A stretch of DNA of 64,000 nucleotides from JAJTFW01 sp903922455 (GTDB lineage: Bacteria > Bacteroidota > Bacteroidia > AKYH767-A > OLB10), in contig CALQEU020000018.1 of NCBI GenBank assembly GCA_943329665.2, positions 1 through 64,000 on the forward strand, read 5' to 3'. Below are positions 1 through 8,243 of the stretch, one piece after another. Positions within the stretch are counted from its first letter, which is position 1. The number at the start of each line of letters is the position of its first letter. Below the pieces are notes generated by a model, which saw only the letters and a list, made by a program, of their open reading frames with translations, searched no databases and was not told the origin of the DNA. A program made the translations under genes and the position numbers.

Positions 1-268
1 ACCCCGCTGGGGTTGTGTTGGTTTTGGTGATTCGCTTCGCTAATGACATTGAACCCCGCTGGGGTTCTTCTGTGTATAAAATTGTTTTTTTGCAAATAAA
101 TAATTTAACCGAATTTGAATAGGACAATTTCATTTTGCACATGACCCCAGCGGGGTCACACCTTATTAGAAACGAATTGCATTTTTTTACCCTGACCCCA
201 GCGGGGTCACACAACCACGCAAAAACAAACGCCAATGATCGACGACGCTGTGCAACCCCGCTGGGATT
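1..268. repeat. Five copies of a GC-rich palindrome (ACCCCGCTGGGGT core)
   Basis: Near-palindromic copies lie at 1-13, 51-67, 142-158, 193-209 and 254-268. The first, second and fifth read ACCCCGCTGGGGT (the fifth has one change) and the third and fourth read as the complement, TGACCCCAGCGGGGTCA. They are GC-rich in an AT-rich setting and each could form a small hairpin. The stretch has no convincing gene; an open frame across 135-323 is made largely of the repeats. Confidence 0.8.
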
Positions 269-369
269 CTTGATTTTTAGGAGTCTGGCTAGTTTAAACC
301 ATGTCAAAGCACCTAAAATCTAACAACCAATCGCGAAACCTCGCGACTAACCACTAACATCTTTTTCCA

Positions 370-377
370 TAACTTTG
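370..377 (+). promoter_or_regulatory. -7 promoter box of the ALDH pair
   Basis: TAACTTTG matches the Bacteroidota -7 consensus TANNTTTG and ends 13 nt before the ATG at 391. No clear -33 box was found at the expected distance. Confidence 0.5.
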
Positions 378-390
378 TTAAAATCTACGT

Positions 391-1866
391 ATGAAAAAGC
401 CCATCAAAATAAAACCCCTCAATTTTTCCGGCGACTTCAAATACGCTCCTGCGCCAGAAGGGACGGAGCATATTCAAATGAAGGATAAATATTCTTTGTT
501 TATCAATGGAAAATTTGTGGCTCCATCGAGCAAAAAATATTTCGATACGATAAACCCATCTACCGAAAAGAAAATTGCTTCTATTGCAGATGCGAATGCT
601 ACAGATGTAAATTTAGCAGTGAAGGCAGCTCGTACCGCTTATGATAAAACATGGTCGAAGATGCCCGCAGCTGAGCGTGGGAAATACTTGTACCGCATTG
701 CTCGAATCATTCAAGAGAAAGCGCGTGAGTTAGCCGTGATTGAAAGTATGGACGGTGGTAAACCTATTCGTGAGAGTCGGGATATTGATGTTCCTTTAGC
801 CGCTGCGCATTTTTTCTATTATGCAGGCTGGGCCGATAAATTGGATTATGCATTTCCAGGAAAGAAGGCGAGTTCAATCGGTGTAGCCGGACAAATTATT
901 CCATGGAATTTCCCGCTCTTAATGGCAGCATGGAAAATCGCTCCCGCTCTAGCCTGTGGAAATACTGTGGTGTTAAAGCCTGCCGAAACAACGCCATTAA
1001 CTGCATTGAAATTAGCAGAGATATTTCAGGAGGCAGATTTGCCGCCCGGGGTAGTGAATATAATTACCGGCGCCGGAGCTACTGGTGCTGCCTTGGTGAA
1101 TCACCCTGGAATTGATAAAATTGCATTTACAGGTTCTACCGATGTAGGAAAACTGATACAAAAAGCAATTGCTGGAACCGATAAAAAATACACACTCGAG
1201 TTAGGAGGAAAAGCCGCTAATATTATTTTTGAAGATGCTTCCATTGATCAAGCCGTAGAGGGAATCATCAACGGAATTTTCTTTAACCAAGGTCATGTTT
1301 GTTGCGCAGGGTCCCGACTCTTTGTTCAAGAAGGCGTTGCGAAGGAAGTGATCCGAAAATTAAAAGATCGTATATCCACCCTGTTAGTAGGCGATCCGAT
1401 GGATAAGAATACCGATATCGGCGCTATCAATTCGAAGGAGCAGTTGTCAAAGATTAAATCTTTAGTGAATGCAGGAATAAAAGAAGGCGGAGAATGTTGG
1501 CAACCCGATTGCACTATTCCCTCAAAAGGATATTGGTTCCGTCCAACCTTGTTTATGAATGTGGCTCAGTCGCATCGCATTGTACAAGAAGAAATTTTTG
1601 GACCTGTTTTAGCGATTCAAACTTTCCGCACGGTAGAGGAAGTAATCGAGAAAGCAAACAACACGCCTTACGGACTCAGCGGCGGCGTGTGGACCGACAA
1701 AGGCGCGAAAATATTTAATGTTACCAGTAAAATTAAAGCAGGTGTGCTTTGGGCAAATACGTATAATAAGTTCGATCCTACAAGTCCTTTCGGTGGATTT
1801 AAAGAGAGTGGAATGGGTCGTGAAGGCGGACTCCATGGATTAATGCCTTATGTAAAACTTTCTTAA
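391..1866 (+). CDS. Aldehyde dehydrogenase, catalytic partner of an ALDH16-like pair
   Basis: NAD(P)-dependent aldehyde dehydrogenase of normal length (491 aa). Visible landmarks are the cofactor-side Asn in PWNFP (N173), the general base in LELGG (E270) and the catalytic Cys in NQGHVCCAGSR (C304, the Cys that aligns with Cys302 of ALDH2). The N-terminus carries about 30 extra residues before the ALDH fold. The next gene begins 23 nt downstream and is a degenerate ALDH lacking these residues. The arrangement mirrors the two halves of ALDH16 proteins, so the pair probably forms one complex. The substrate is unknown. A deoC-linked role in deoxyribose-phosphate breakdown is possible by family context, but no deoC lies in the window. 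The start is supported by the -7 box just upstream. Confidence 0.88.
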   Translation: MKKPIKIKPLNFSGDFKYAPAPEGTEHIQMKDKYSLFINGKFVAPSSKKYFDTINPSTEKKIASIADANATDVNLAVKAARTAYDKTWSKMPAAERGKYLYRIARIIQEKARELAVIESMDGGKPIRESRDIDVPLAAAHFFYYAGWADKLDYAFPGKKASSIGVAGQIIPWNFPLLMAAWKIAPALACGNTVVLKPAETTPLTALKLAEIFQEADLPPGVVNIITGAGATGAALVNHPGIDKIAFTGSTDVGKLIQKAIAGTDKKYTLELGGKAANIIFEDASIDQAVEGIINGIFFNQGHVCCAGSRLFVQEGVAKEVIRKLKDRISTLLVGDPMDKNTDIGAINSKEQLSKIKSLVNAGIKEGGECWQPDCTIPSKGYWFRPTLFMNVAQSHRIVQEEIFGPVLAIQTFRTVEEVIEKANNTPYGLSGGVWTDKGAKIFNVTSKIKAGVLWANTYNKFDPTSPFGGFKESGMGREGGLHGLMPYVKLS

Positions 1867-1889
1867 TATTTTTCTAGATCAAAATCAAG

Positions 1890-2861
1890 ATGGCAACGAA
1901 AACAGATTCAAAAGCAAAACCAAAAGTAAAAACAACGGCTAAATCAGTCGTGAAGAGCGCAGTAAAGATAAAAGCAGTTTCAAACAACGGTTCGACTAAC
2001 GGTTATGCCGTAACGTCAACTCGATTGGACGTACGCAAAACGTATAAAATTTATATAGACGGAAAATTTCCACGTACAGAGTCGGGAAGAATTTATCCAT
2101 TGAAAGACCCGGCTGGAAATATCATTGCGAATATTTGTCGTGGATCTCGAAAAGATTTACGCGAGAGCATCGTTTCCAATCGCAAAGCGCAGTCGGGATG
2201 GTCGAGTAAATCTGCTTACAACAAAGGACAAATTCTCTATCGCATCGCAGAAACATTAGAAAGCCGAAAAGCACAATTTGTAGATATCCTTTGCAAACAA
2301 GGAGACATTACAACCAATGCCAGGAAAGAAGTAGACACAGCGATTGATGCGTTGGTATATTATGCAGGATGGTGTGATAAATACATTCAAGTATTTAGCT
2401 CTGTGAATCCGGTAGAAAGTTCACATTTTAATTTCTCCTATCCCGAACCAATGGGTGTAGTTACCGTGATGGCACCGCAGAAGCAAGGATTACTAGGCAT
2501 CGTCAATTTAATCGCTCCCATGATCATTGGTGGAAATGTATGTACTGTATTTGCGAGTGAAAAATATCCCATGACCGCAGTTGATTTCGCAGAAGTATTA
2601 AATGCTTCTGATGTTCCTGGTGGTGTGGTGAATATCATCACCGGTTTGCAAAAAGAATTTATTGGTCACGCTTCATCACATATGGATGTTAATGCCATTC
2701 TATTTTCTGATCTCGATCAAGCACAACGAAAAGACATTCAAGAAAATGCATCGTTAAATGTAAAACGTGTATTGGATTTTTCGAAAGAAGATATGTTGTC
2801 GCCGTATCGAATTTTGGCAGCTCAAGAAATTAAAACGACGTGGCACCCGGTGGGGAATTAA
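1890..2861 (+). CDS. Degenerate ALDH-like protein without catalytic residues
   Basis: 323 aa. Residues 1-45 are a low-complexity Lys/Ala/Val/Thr-rich tail. From YKIYIDGKF onward the protein follows the N-terminal, cofactor-binding half of an ALDH fold through PGGVVNIITG, then shortens sharply. Neither an LELGG glutamate nor a catalytic cysteine region is present, and it is about 150 residues shorter than a full ALDH. The frame is intact and it follows a full ALDH at 23 nt, so this is more likely a maintained pseudo-enzyme subunit (as in the second domain of ALDH16) than a decaying gene. Its probable role is structural, stabilising or regulating the catalytic partner; this is inference from architecture. 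Confidence 0.75.
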   Translation: MATKTDSKAKPKVKTTAKSVVKSAVKIKAVSNNGSTNGYAVTSTRLDVRKTYKIYIDGKFPRTESGRIYPLKDPAGNIIANICRGSRKDLRESIVSNRKAQSGWSSKSAYNKGQILYRIAETLESRKAQFVDILCKQGDITTNARKEVDTAIDALVYYAGWCDKYIQVFSSVNPVESSHFNFSYPEPMGVVTVMAPQKQGLLGIVNLIAPMIIGGNVCTVFASEKYPMTAVDFAEVLNASDVPGGVVNIITGLQKEFIGHASSHMDVNAILFSDLDQAQRKDIQENASLNVKRVLDFSKEDMLSPYRILAAQEIKTTWHPVGN

Positions 2862-3178
2862 GAATGCAGAATTAAGAATGTAGAATTCAGAATTTGAGAA
2901 GTTTGTAAGCAGAAGAAAAATTTAAGGTCCTATTTTAAACTTTAACGTCTTGCAAATTTGCTATTTGTATAACCTCTTTGCATTACTCTTAAATTGATTT
3001 ACTTAAGGAATCACATCCTAAAAAAAGTTAATCAAGCGGCGAAAGCCAGAGAGAACAAGATTGGAAAGTATTAATAAAGGAGAATAGGCAACGTACTATA
3101 GATAATTCCTACTAATTCTGAATTCTGATCCCGATAGCTATCCATCGGCCGCCAAAGGCTGGGGGACTGCATTCTGAA
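2862..3178. repeat. Intergenic region with inverted AGAATTCAGAATT-type ends
   Basis: The left end (2864-2899) has repeated AGAAT(G/T)CAGAATT-like words and the right end (3110-3180) has their complements (AATTCTGAATTCTG and GCATTCTGAATT). The ends therefore form an imperfect inverted repeat around about 220 bases in which I see no gene. A CCCGATAGCTATC word lies at 3130-3142, related to the perfect palindrome at 15150-15165. It lies between two convergent genes, so it may also help terminate transcription. Confidence 0.5.
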
Positions 3179-5077
3179 TTAATACGCTCTTTCATTCAAC
3201 CCCGAAACATAATTCACAAACGCTTTACACGAAACTCTGTTTCCTCCAGGAGTAGGATAGTCACCGCTGAAATACCAATCTCCTTGATGGTCGGGACATG
3301 CTTTATGTAAATTAGGAATGGTTTGGAAAATAACTTCTACTTCGGCATTGATTCCTTCAGGTGTTACCAATTGAGCTACACGTGCTGAAATTTCTTCATC
3401 GGTGAATGGTGCATATATTTTCTTCACCACATTCTGCGCATCATTTCCTTTGGTAAGTTCTTGTTTGCATTCTTCAAAAACTTGATCAATCAAGTGCTCC
3501 ATGTTACGTTCTTCAATCAAACTGATCACGGCTTTGAAAGCAATTAAATCACCAATCTTCGCCATATCGATACCGTAACAATCGGGATATCGAATTTGTG
3601 GTGCAGAAGAAACAATTACTATTTTCTTGGGATTCAATCGATCCAACATACGAATGATACTGTTGCGCAATGTAGTTCCTCTTACTATAGAATCATCAAT
3701 CACCACCAAATTATCGACGCCTTGCTGTACTGTTCCGTAAGTGATGTCGTAAATATGCGCCACCATATCCGTTCGATCACTATCGTTGGTGATGAACGTA
3801 CGAAGTTTAGCATCTTTAATCGCAATTTTTTCTGCACGTGGTTTATAAGAGAGAATTTCATCCAACTTCGCCTCGTCGATGTTATTACCCATCGCAAGAA
3901 TTTTTTGCTTCTTCACTTCTTTCAAATAATCTTCCATCCCTTTCATCAAACCGTAAAATGCAACTTCAGCAGTATTGGGAATGTAAGAGAAAACGGTATT
4001 TTTTAAATCTTTGTCAACCGCTTTTAAAATCGTTGGACATAAAAGTCGACCTAACATTTGTCGCTCACGATAAATATCTTTATCACTTCCTCTAGAAAAA
4101 TAAATACGTTCGAAAGAACATGATTTTCTTTCTAATGGTTCACGAATCATTTCTTCATAAACCTTTCCATTCTTCTTAATAATTAAAGCACTGCCAGGTG
4201 TAATTTCTTTAATACTCTCACTCGGAACATTAAAAGCAGTTTGAATTTGTGGACGCTCAGAGGTAACTACTACTACTTCATCATCGGCATAATACCATGC
4301 CGGACGAATTCCGGAAGGATCTCTCAGCACAAAAGCATCACCATGCCCTAGTAAACCGGCCATAATATATCCACCATCCCATAATTTAGAAGAGCGACGA
4401 AGAATATTTCCGATGTTAAGTTTTTCAGCAATGATCGGGCTCATATCTTTTTTCGAAAAACCATCTTCCTTGTAGCGATAGTACAATAAATCATTTTCCT
4501 CATCGAGCCAATGACCAATATTTTCCATCACTGTCACCGTATCGGCTTTTTCACGTGGATGTTGTCCAATGCTTACTAAATCGTTGAAGAGTTCTTCAAC
4601 ATTTGTCAAATTAAAATTTCCTGCTACCACCAAATTTCTAGTCATCCAATTATTTTGACGTAAGAAAGGATGACAAGTTTCGAAATTATTTCCTCCAAAA
4701 GTACCGTAGCGTAAATGTCCTAATAAAAGTTCGCCCATAAAGTCAGCGTTCTTTTTTAAATAGGAAACATCATTTAATTTCTCTGGATTGTTTTTTTGAA
4801 TTTCACGAATGGGCGCATTAATCACACCAAAAATATCTGCAATCGCATTTTTTTCAATAGAACGATAACGACTCATGTATTTCTCCCCTGGTTGCATATC
4901 CAATTTGATGCATGCGACACCAGCACCGTCTTGTCCACGGTTGTGTTGCTTTTCCATCAGCAATGAAAGTTTGTTTAGGCCGTATAAGGCCGTCCCATAC
5001 TTTTCCAGATAAAAGTCAAGTGGTTTTAATAATCGAACGAGGGCTATTCCGCACTCGTGATGAAGAGCATCGCTCAT
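3179..5077 (-). CDS. purF: Amidophosphoribosyltransferase (PurF), long Bacteroidota form
   Basis: Catalyses the first step of purine synthesis, transferring glutamine amide nitrogen to PRPP to make phosphoribosylamine. The N-terminal class II glutamine amidotransferase domain starts with HHECGIA; Cys9 would be the nucleophile after removal of a short propeptide. RGQDGAG and HLRYGTFG belong to the same domain. The phosphoribosyltransferase PRPP loop is DDSIVRGTT (about residues 461-469). At 632 aa it is longer than the roughly 500-aa PurF of proteobacteria, as is common for this form in Bacteroidota. It stands alone, with its own -7 box 17 nt upstream. Assignment is strong; whether a second, standard PurF exists elsewhere cannot be seen. 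Confidence 0.9.
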   Translation of the reverse strand: MSDALHHECGIALVRLLKPLDFYLEKYGTALYGLNKLSLLMEKQHNRGQDGAGVACIKLDMQPGEKYMSRYRSIEKNAIADIFGVINAPIREIQKNNPEKLNDVSYLKKNADFMGELLLGHLRYGTFGGNNFETCHPFLRQNNWMTRNLVVAGNFNLTNVEELFNDLVSIGQHPREKADTVTVMENIGHWLDEENDLLYYRYKEDGFSKKDMSPIIAEKLNIGNILRRSSKLWDGGYIMAGLLGHGDAFVLRDPSGIRPAWYYADDEVVVVTSERPQIQTAFNVPSESIKEITPGSALIIKKNGKVYEEMIREPLERKSCSFERIYFSRGSDKDIYRERQMLGRLLCPTILKAVDKDLKNTVFSYIPNTAEVAFYGLMKGMEDYLKEVKKQKILAMGNNIDEAKLDEILSYKPRAEKIAIKDAKLRTFITNDSDRTDMVAHIYDITYGTVQQGVDNLVVIDDSIVRGTTLRNSIIRMLDRLNPKKIVIVSSAPQIRYPDCYGIDMAKIGDLIAFKAVISLIEERNMEHLIDQVFEECKQELTKGNDAQNVVKKIYAPFTDEEISARVAQLVTPEGINAEVEVIFQTIPNLHKACPDHQGDWYFSGDYPTPGGNRVSCKAFVNYVSGLNERAY

Positions 5078-5094
5078 GTTTCGTTTCTAAGATG

Positions 5095-5102
5095 CAAAAT
5101 TA
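5095..5102 (-). promoter_or_regulatory. -7 promoter box of purF
   Basis: On the minus strand this reads TAATTTTG, matching TANNTTTG, and ends 17 nt before the purF ATG at 5077. No clear -33 element was found. Confidence 0.45.
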
Positions 5103-5205
5103 CGGAATCTATTGCTATTTTACTATAAATACCTTCAACTGATTTTTTCTTATGATTTTTATTAGCAATTAATTGTTAATGAATTAGGCTAGTAATTGGC
5201 TTTTG

Positions 5206-5239
5206 TAAGGAAATATTCGAATGAATACCTATAAATTTG
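5206..5239 (+). promoter_or_regulatory. Bacteroidota promoter for the cytochrome/DUF5777 operon
   Basis: A -33 type TTGG at 5206-5209 is followed, 22 nt later, by TAAATTTG at 5232-5239, a match to the -7 box TANNTTTG. The ATG at 5256 is 17 nt further on. Confidence 0.55.
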
Positions 5240-5255
5240 GCATATTCAATAAAAT

Positions 5256-5627
5256 ATGAGAAACTATCCCCGAAGTATAATTTTTCTCTTTGTACTCATC
5301 GCTATTGCCTCTTGTACAACCGAGCCCAAATTGGACAATGTTCCAATAATTTCATTCAACACACAAGTTCAGCCCATCATTTCTTCGCACTGTAATTTTA
5401 GTGGATGTCATGGAGCCAACCCTGAAGGACCTGGTTCATACCAAACTTATGACCAAGTGATGGGATCCATCAAAGCTGGAAATGCACATGGAAGTAAATT
5501 GTATCAGTCGATAACTAGAAGAGGTTTTGTAGAACAGCGTATGCCACCAGGTGGTTATCAGGAAGTGAGTTCTGAAAACGCAAAATTAATTTATTGGTGG
5601 ATTGAGCAAGGGGCAAAAAACAACTAA
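5256..5627 (+). CDS. Exported c-type cytochrome-like lipoprotein (CX4CH)
   Basis: 123 aa. A lipoprotein signal (IAIASC, Cys20) is followed by a domain laid out like small monoheme cytochromes: VQPIISSHC, then CNFSGCHG, a Met-Pro-Pro segment (RMPPGG) that could supply the distal ligand, and a C-terminal WWIEQGA helix. The heme motif is CX4CH rather than the usual CX2CH, so covalent heme attachment is likely but not certain. It is the first gene of a three-gene run (next start 7 nt downstream) with a second cytochrome-like protein and a DUF5777 barrel. This suggests envelope electron transfer, but no substrate can be named. Confidence 0.65.
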   Translation: MRNYPRSIIFLFVLIAIASCTTEPKLDNVPIISFNTQVQPIISSHCNFSGCHGANPEGPGSYQTYDQVMGSIKAGNAHGSKLYQSITRRGFVEQRMPPGGYQEVSSENAKLIYWWIEQGAKNN

Positions 5628-5634
5628 GTGCATT

Positions 5635-6054
5635 ATGAAAAAATTGAATAGAAGTAAATCAAGATATTTAGTGCTCGCTATTATCAGTGGGTTCTTGTTT
5701 TTTATGTCGTCATGTTATTATGATAGCGTAGAAGAATTGGATCCTAATTTTGGACAGATCGGAAATTGCGATACTTCCGGCACCATTTCCTTTTCTCAGC
5801 AAGTAAATCCTATTATAACTACTTTTTGTGGCAGCACAGGTGGTTCAGCTACTTCTTGCCATGGAGCTGGTTCAGCAAGTGGTATTCCTTTGGTTTCACA
5901 TTTAGATATTTCAAGTTCGGCCAGTGATAATTTGATGGATGCCATTCGTCAAATAAATGGTGCTTCTCCAATGCCCAAAGGTGGTGGCAAGTTGGATAAT
6001 TGTAGAATTGCTACTATTCAAAAATGGATCGACGAAGGAAAATTGAATAATTAA
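5635..6054 (+). CDS. Exported cytochrome-like protein with an unusual CX9CH motif
   Basis: 139 aa from the ATG at 5635; a longer frame begins at 5602 inside the previous gene but has no signal sequence there. The N-terminus is a membrane/lipoprotein signal ending MSSCYYD. The body follows the same plan as the preceding protein: FSQQVNPIITTFC, then a long insert and SCHGAG, a SPMPKGGG segment and a final IQKWIDEGKLNN helix. The two Cys of the putative heme site are nine residues apart (CGSTGGSATSCH), which is outside the canonical spacing. It may bind heme atypically or have lost it. Start spacing and homology to its neighbour place it in the same operon. Confidence 0.6.
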   Translation: MKKLNRSKSRYLVLAIISGFLFFMSSCYYDSVEELDPNFGQIGNCDTSGTISFSQQVNPIITTFCGSTGGSATSCHGAGSASGIPLVSHLDISSSASDNLMDAIRQINGASPMPKGGGKLDNCRIATIQKWIDEGKLNN

Positions 6055-6059
6055 TCGCT

Positions 6060-6950
6060 ATGAAAAAATCTTCTTATATCATTCTGTTCTTCTTAAATTG
6101 TTTTTTCTTCTCCGCATTTGCTCAAGAAGACTTAGACAGCATCTTAAATAGTGCCGAGGAAAAACAGAAAGTAATCACACTCGCTACATTTAAAACAACG
6201 CGAGTTATTAATTTCCATACGATTGAAACCGTTGGAAAACGTACGCTGGATTTTAGAATTTCTCATCGATTCGGACTTGTCAATTCAGGTGTAGATGATT
6301 TTTGGGGAATCGATGGTGGTGCTAGTATTCGTTTGGGTTTAGAATATAGTTACGACGGTCGATTGATGGTTGGATTCGGAAGAACGAGTTATCAGAAACT
6401 GTTAGATGGATTTTTAAAGTATCGATTGTTACGTCAAACCGAAGGCGGTGAAATGCCGTTGAGCGTAACTCTCTTTAGTGGAATGTATGCAACTATGGCG
6501 AAGGATCCTCTAAAAAAGGTAACTGGTTTCGATCGTTACGAACATTTCTACAGTCGACTTTCTTACAGTTACCAAGTAATTGTTGGTCGAAAATTTGGAA
6601 CTAATTTTTCTGCACAAATCGCACCTTGGTATGTTCATTTGAATCAAGTGGATTTGTTGAAGGATGCAAATGATAGTTATGGTTTATCAGGAGCAATTCG
6701 TTATAAATTCACAAAGCATATGGCGCTCACTGCAGAATATGCGTATCGATTGAATGATTATACCGATCGTAATTTTTATGATTCCTTTGGAATTGGTTTC
6801 GAAATTGAAACCGGCGGGCACGTGTTCCAAATGCATGTGACCAATTCATTCGGACTCAGTGAAAATCAATTCTTACCCTACACCGATACGAAGTGGGGAG
6901 ATGGCGGAATCCGAATTGGATTTAATGTTTCGAGGGTGTTCACTCTTTAA
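6060..6950 (+). CDS. DUF5777 family outer-membrane beta-barrel protein
   Basis: 296 aa with a signal peptide ending SAFAQ. The segment from ATFKTTRVINFHTIE through RTLDFRISHRFG and the alternating aromatic/polar strands to the C-terminus match the DUF5777 beta-barrel family as I know it. It follows the cytochrome-like gene by 5 nt and is the last gene of the run. The family often neighbours c-type cytochromes in Bacteroidota; the function is unknown. An outer-membrane location is inferred from the strand pattern. Confidence 0.75.
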   Translation: MKKSSYIILFFLNCFFFSAFAQEDLDSILNSAEEKQKVITLATFKTTRVINFHTIETVGKRTLDFRISHRFGLVNSGVDDFWGIDGGASIRLGLEYSYDGRLMVGFGRTSYQKLLDGFLKYRLLRQTEGGEMPLSVTLFSGMYATMAKDPLKKVTGFDRYEHFYSRLSYSYQVIVGRKFGTNFSAQIAPWYVHLNQVDLLKDANDSYGLSGAIRYKFTKHMALTAEYAYRLNDYTDRNFYDSFGIGFEIETGGHVFQMHVTNSFGLSENQFLPYTDTKWGDGGIRIGFNVSRVFTL

Positions 6951-6984
6951 AAATACAAATTTCGGACTCTTGCTTTTTTAACAC

Positions 6985-7170
6985 TAGAGAAAATTAAGTA
7001 CACTAGAGAGCACTAGAGTGAAACTTAGTGTTCTTTTGTGCCCTCTAGTGCCTTTAGTGTTGAAATTGGGAATCGAAATGGGATTTGTTTTTAATAAAAA
7101 AAATCTAAAATCTAACAGCTAAAATCCAACACTAAAAATCTAGTAGCTAGAGGCCTGCAGCCTAAAAAGC
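6985..7170. repeat. CTCTAGTG-type and AATCTA/TAGCAGCTA-type intergenic repeats
   Basis: 6985-7065 carries several CACTAGAG / CTCTAGTG words in both orientations, which recur at 36868-36910. 7101-7170 carries AAATCTAACAGCTAAAATC and TAGTAGCTAGAGGCC, part of the intergenic family also seen near 24968, 25881, 26057, 35529, 37021 and 39178. No gene is visible between 6951 and 7210. Confidence 0.55.
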
Positions 7171-7210
7171 AACTTGACAACAAAATTTATTAACTAATAA
7201 TTTTTTTGGT

Positions 7211-8218
7211 TTATACAAACAACCCCTTCTCCAAACTCAACCACTCTAAAGCGGATCCGCTAAATAATCTTTCTTTGATTTTATCATCGTAAGGCATCGA
7301 ATCGATGAGTTTGCCAGGTTGTAATTCTCCAAGTGGAAAGGGATAGTCCGTTCCTAAAGCAAGCTGATTGGGTCCCATTAAATTCATGAGGAAGTCGAGC
7401 ATCAAGGGATCGTGTACCAACGTATCCAAATAAAATTTATCTAAATATTCTCTTGGGTTGACGTTATTGTCGACAGCAACTAAATCGGGACGTACATGGA
7501 AGCCGTGCTCTATTCGACCGATGGAAGATGGGAAAGATCCGCCTCCATGTGCGAAGGCAACTTTTAGTTTTGGAAGTCTTTCAAAGATTCCACCGAAGAT
7601 CATGGAACAAATAGCAAGTGATGTTTCTGCAGGCATTCCGACGAGCCAAGGAAGCCAATACTTATTCATCTTTTCCTTCGCCATCATATCCCAAGGATGA
7701 ACAAAAATCGCAGCACCTAATTCTTGAGCGGCTTCAAATACAGGAAATAATTCCGGTGCATTTAAATTCCAATCGTTCACATGAGATCCAATTTGTACAC
7801 CGCGTAATCCAATCTTCATGCATCGCTCTAATTCTTTTATCGCGAGGTCGGGAGCTTGTAATGGAATTGTTCCTAAGCCGATAAATCTTTTCGGATAGGC
7901 GTGAACGATAGTAGCGATATGATCATTCAAAAACATACTTACTTCTAACGCATCTGTTGGTTTTGCCCAATAGGAAAACATCACTGGAATGGTGCTTAGC
8001 ACTTGAACGTTGATGTGGTGCTGGTCACATTCTTTAATCCGCGTGTTGGGATCCCAACAGTTGTCTTCGATCTCGCGAAAAAAACGATCGTCGATCATCA
8101 TCTTCGCACAACACGGTTTGTGATGATCTAAAGAAATAAAACCGCCATACCCAAATTTTTCTTTAAATTTCGGCAGGTGCTCTGGAATGATATGAGTGTG
8201 AATATCTATTTTAAGCAT
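7211..8218 (-). CDS. 2-amino-3-carboxymuconate-6-semialdehyde decarboxylase (ACMSD)
   Basis: Amidohydrolase-superfamily decarboxylase that converts aminocarboxymuconate semialdehyde (product of 3-hydroxyanthranilate dioxygenase) to 2-aminomuconate semialdehyde. Zinc and catalytic residues typical of ACMSD are visible: HTH (H7, H9), FVHPWD (H174), FAHGGG (H224) and GTDYPFP (D291). The DDRFFREIEDNCWD segment is also characteristic. 335 aa is the normal family length. Its pathway partners are haaO at 21228, the dehydrogenase at 15174 and possibly the SDR at 19873, all in the same 14 kb but not in one operon. Confidence 0.9.
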   Translation of the reverse strand: MLKIDIHTHIIPEHLPKFKEKFGYGGFISLDHHKPCCAKMMIDDRFFREIEDNCWDPNTRIKECDQHHINVQVLSTIPVMFSYWAKPTDALEVSMFLNDHIATIVHAYPKRFIGLGTIPLQAPDLAIKELERCMKIGLRGVQIGSHVNDWNLNAPELFPVFEAAQELGAAIFVHPWDMMAKEKMNKYWLPWLVGMPAETSLAICSMIFGGIFERLPKLKVAFAHGGGSFPSSIGRIEHGFHVRPDLVAVDNNVNPREYLDKFYLDTLVHDPLMLDFLMNLMGPNQLALGTDYPFPLGELQPGKLIDSMPYDDKIKERLFSGSALEWLSLEKGLFV

Positions 8219-8243
8219 AACGTTTAGTTAGAGTTTTAATTTT

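Noticed and set aside
135..323. Short open frame on the plus strand
   Set aside because: It is built mostly from the GACCCCAGCGGGGTC palindromes and has no protein-like character or start context.
1890..2861. Second ALDH gene as a pseudogene
   Set aside because: The frame is intact and the shortened, catalytically empty form matches a known architecture (second domain of ALDH16).
3596..4095. Overlapping frames opposite purF
   Set aside because: Shadow frames of a strongly conserved coding region; no independent support.
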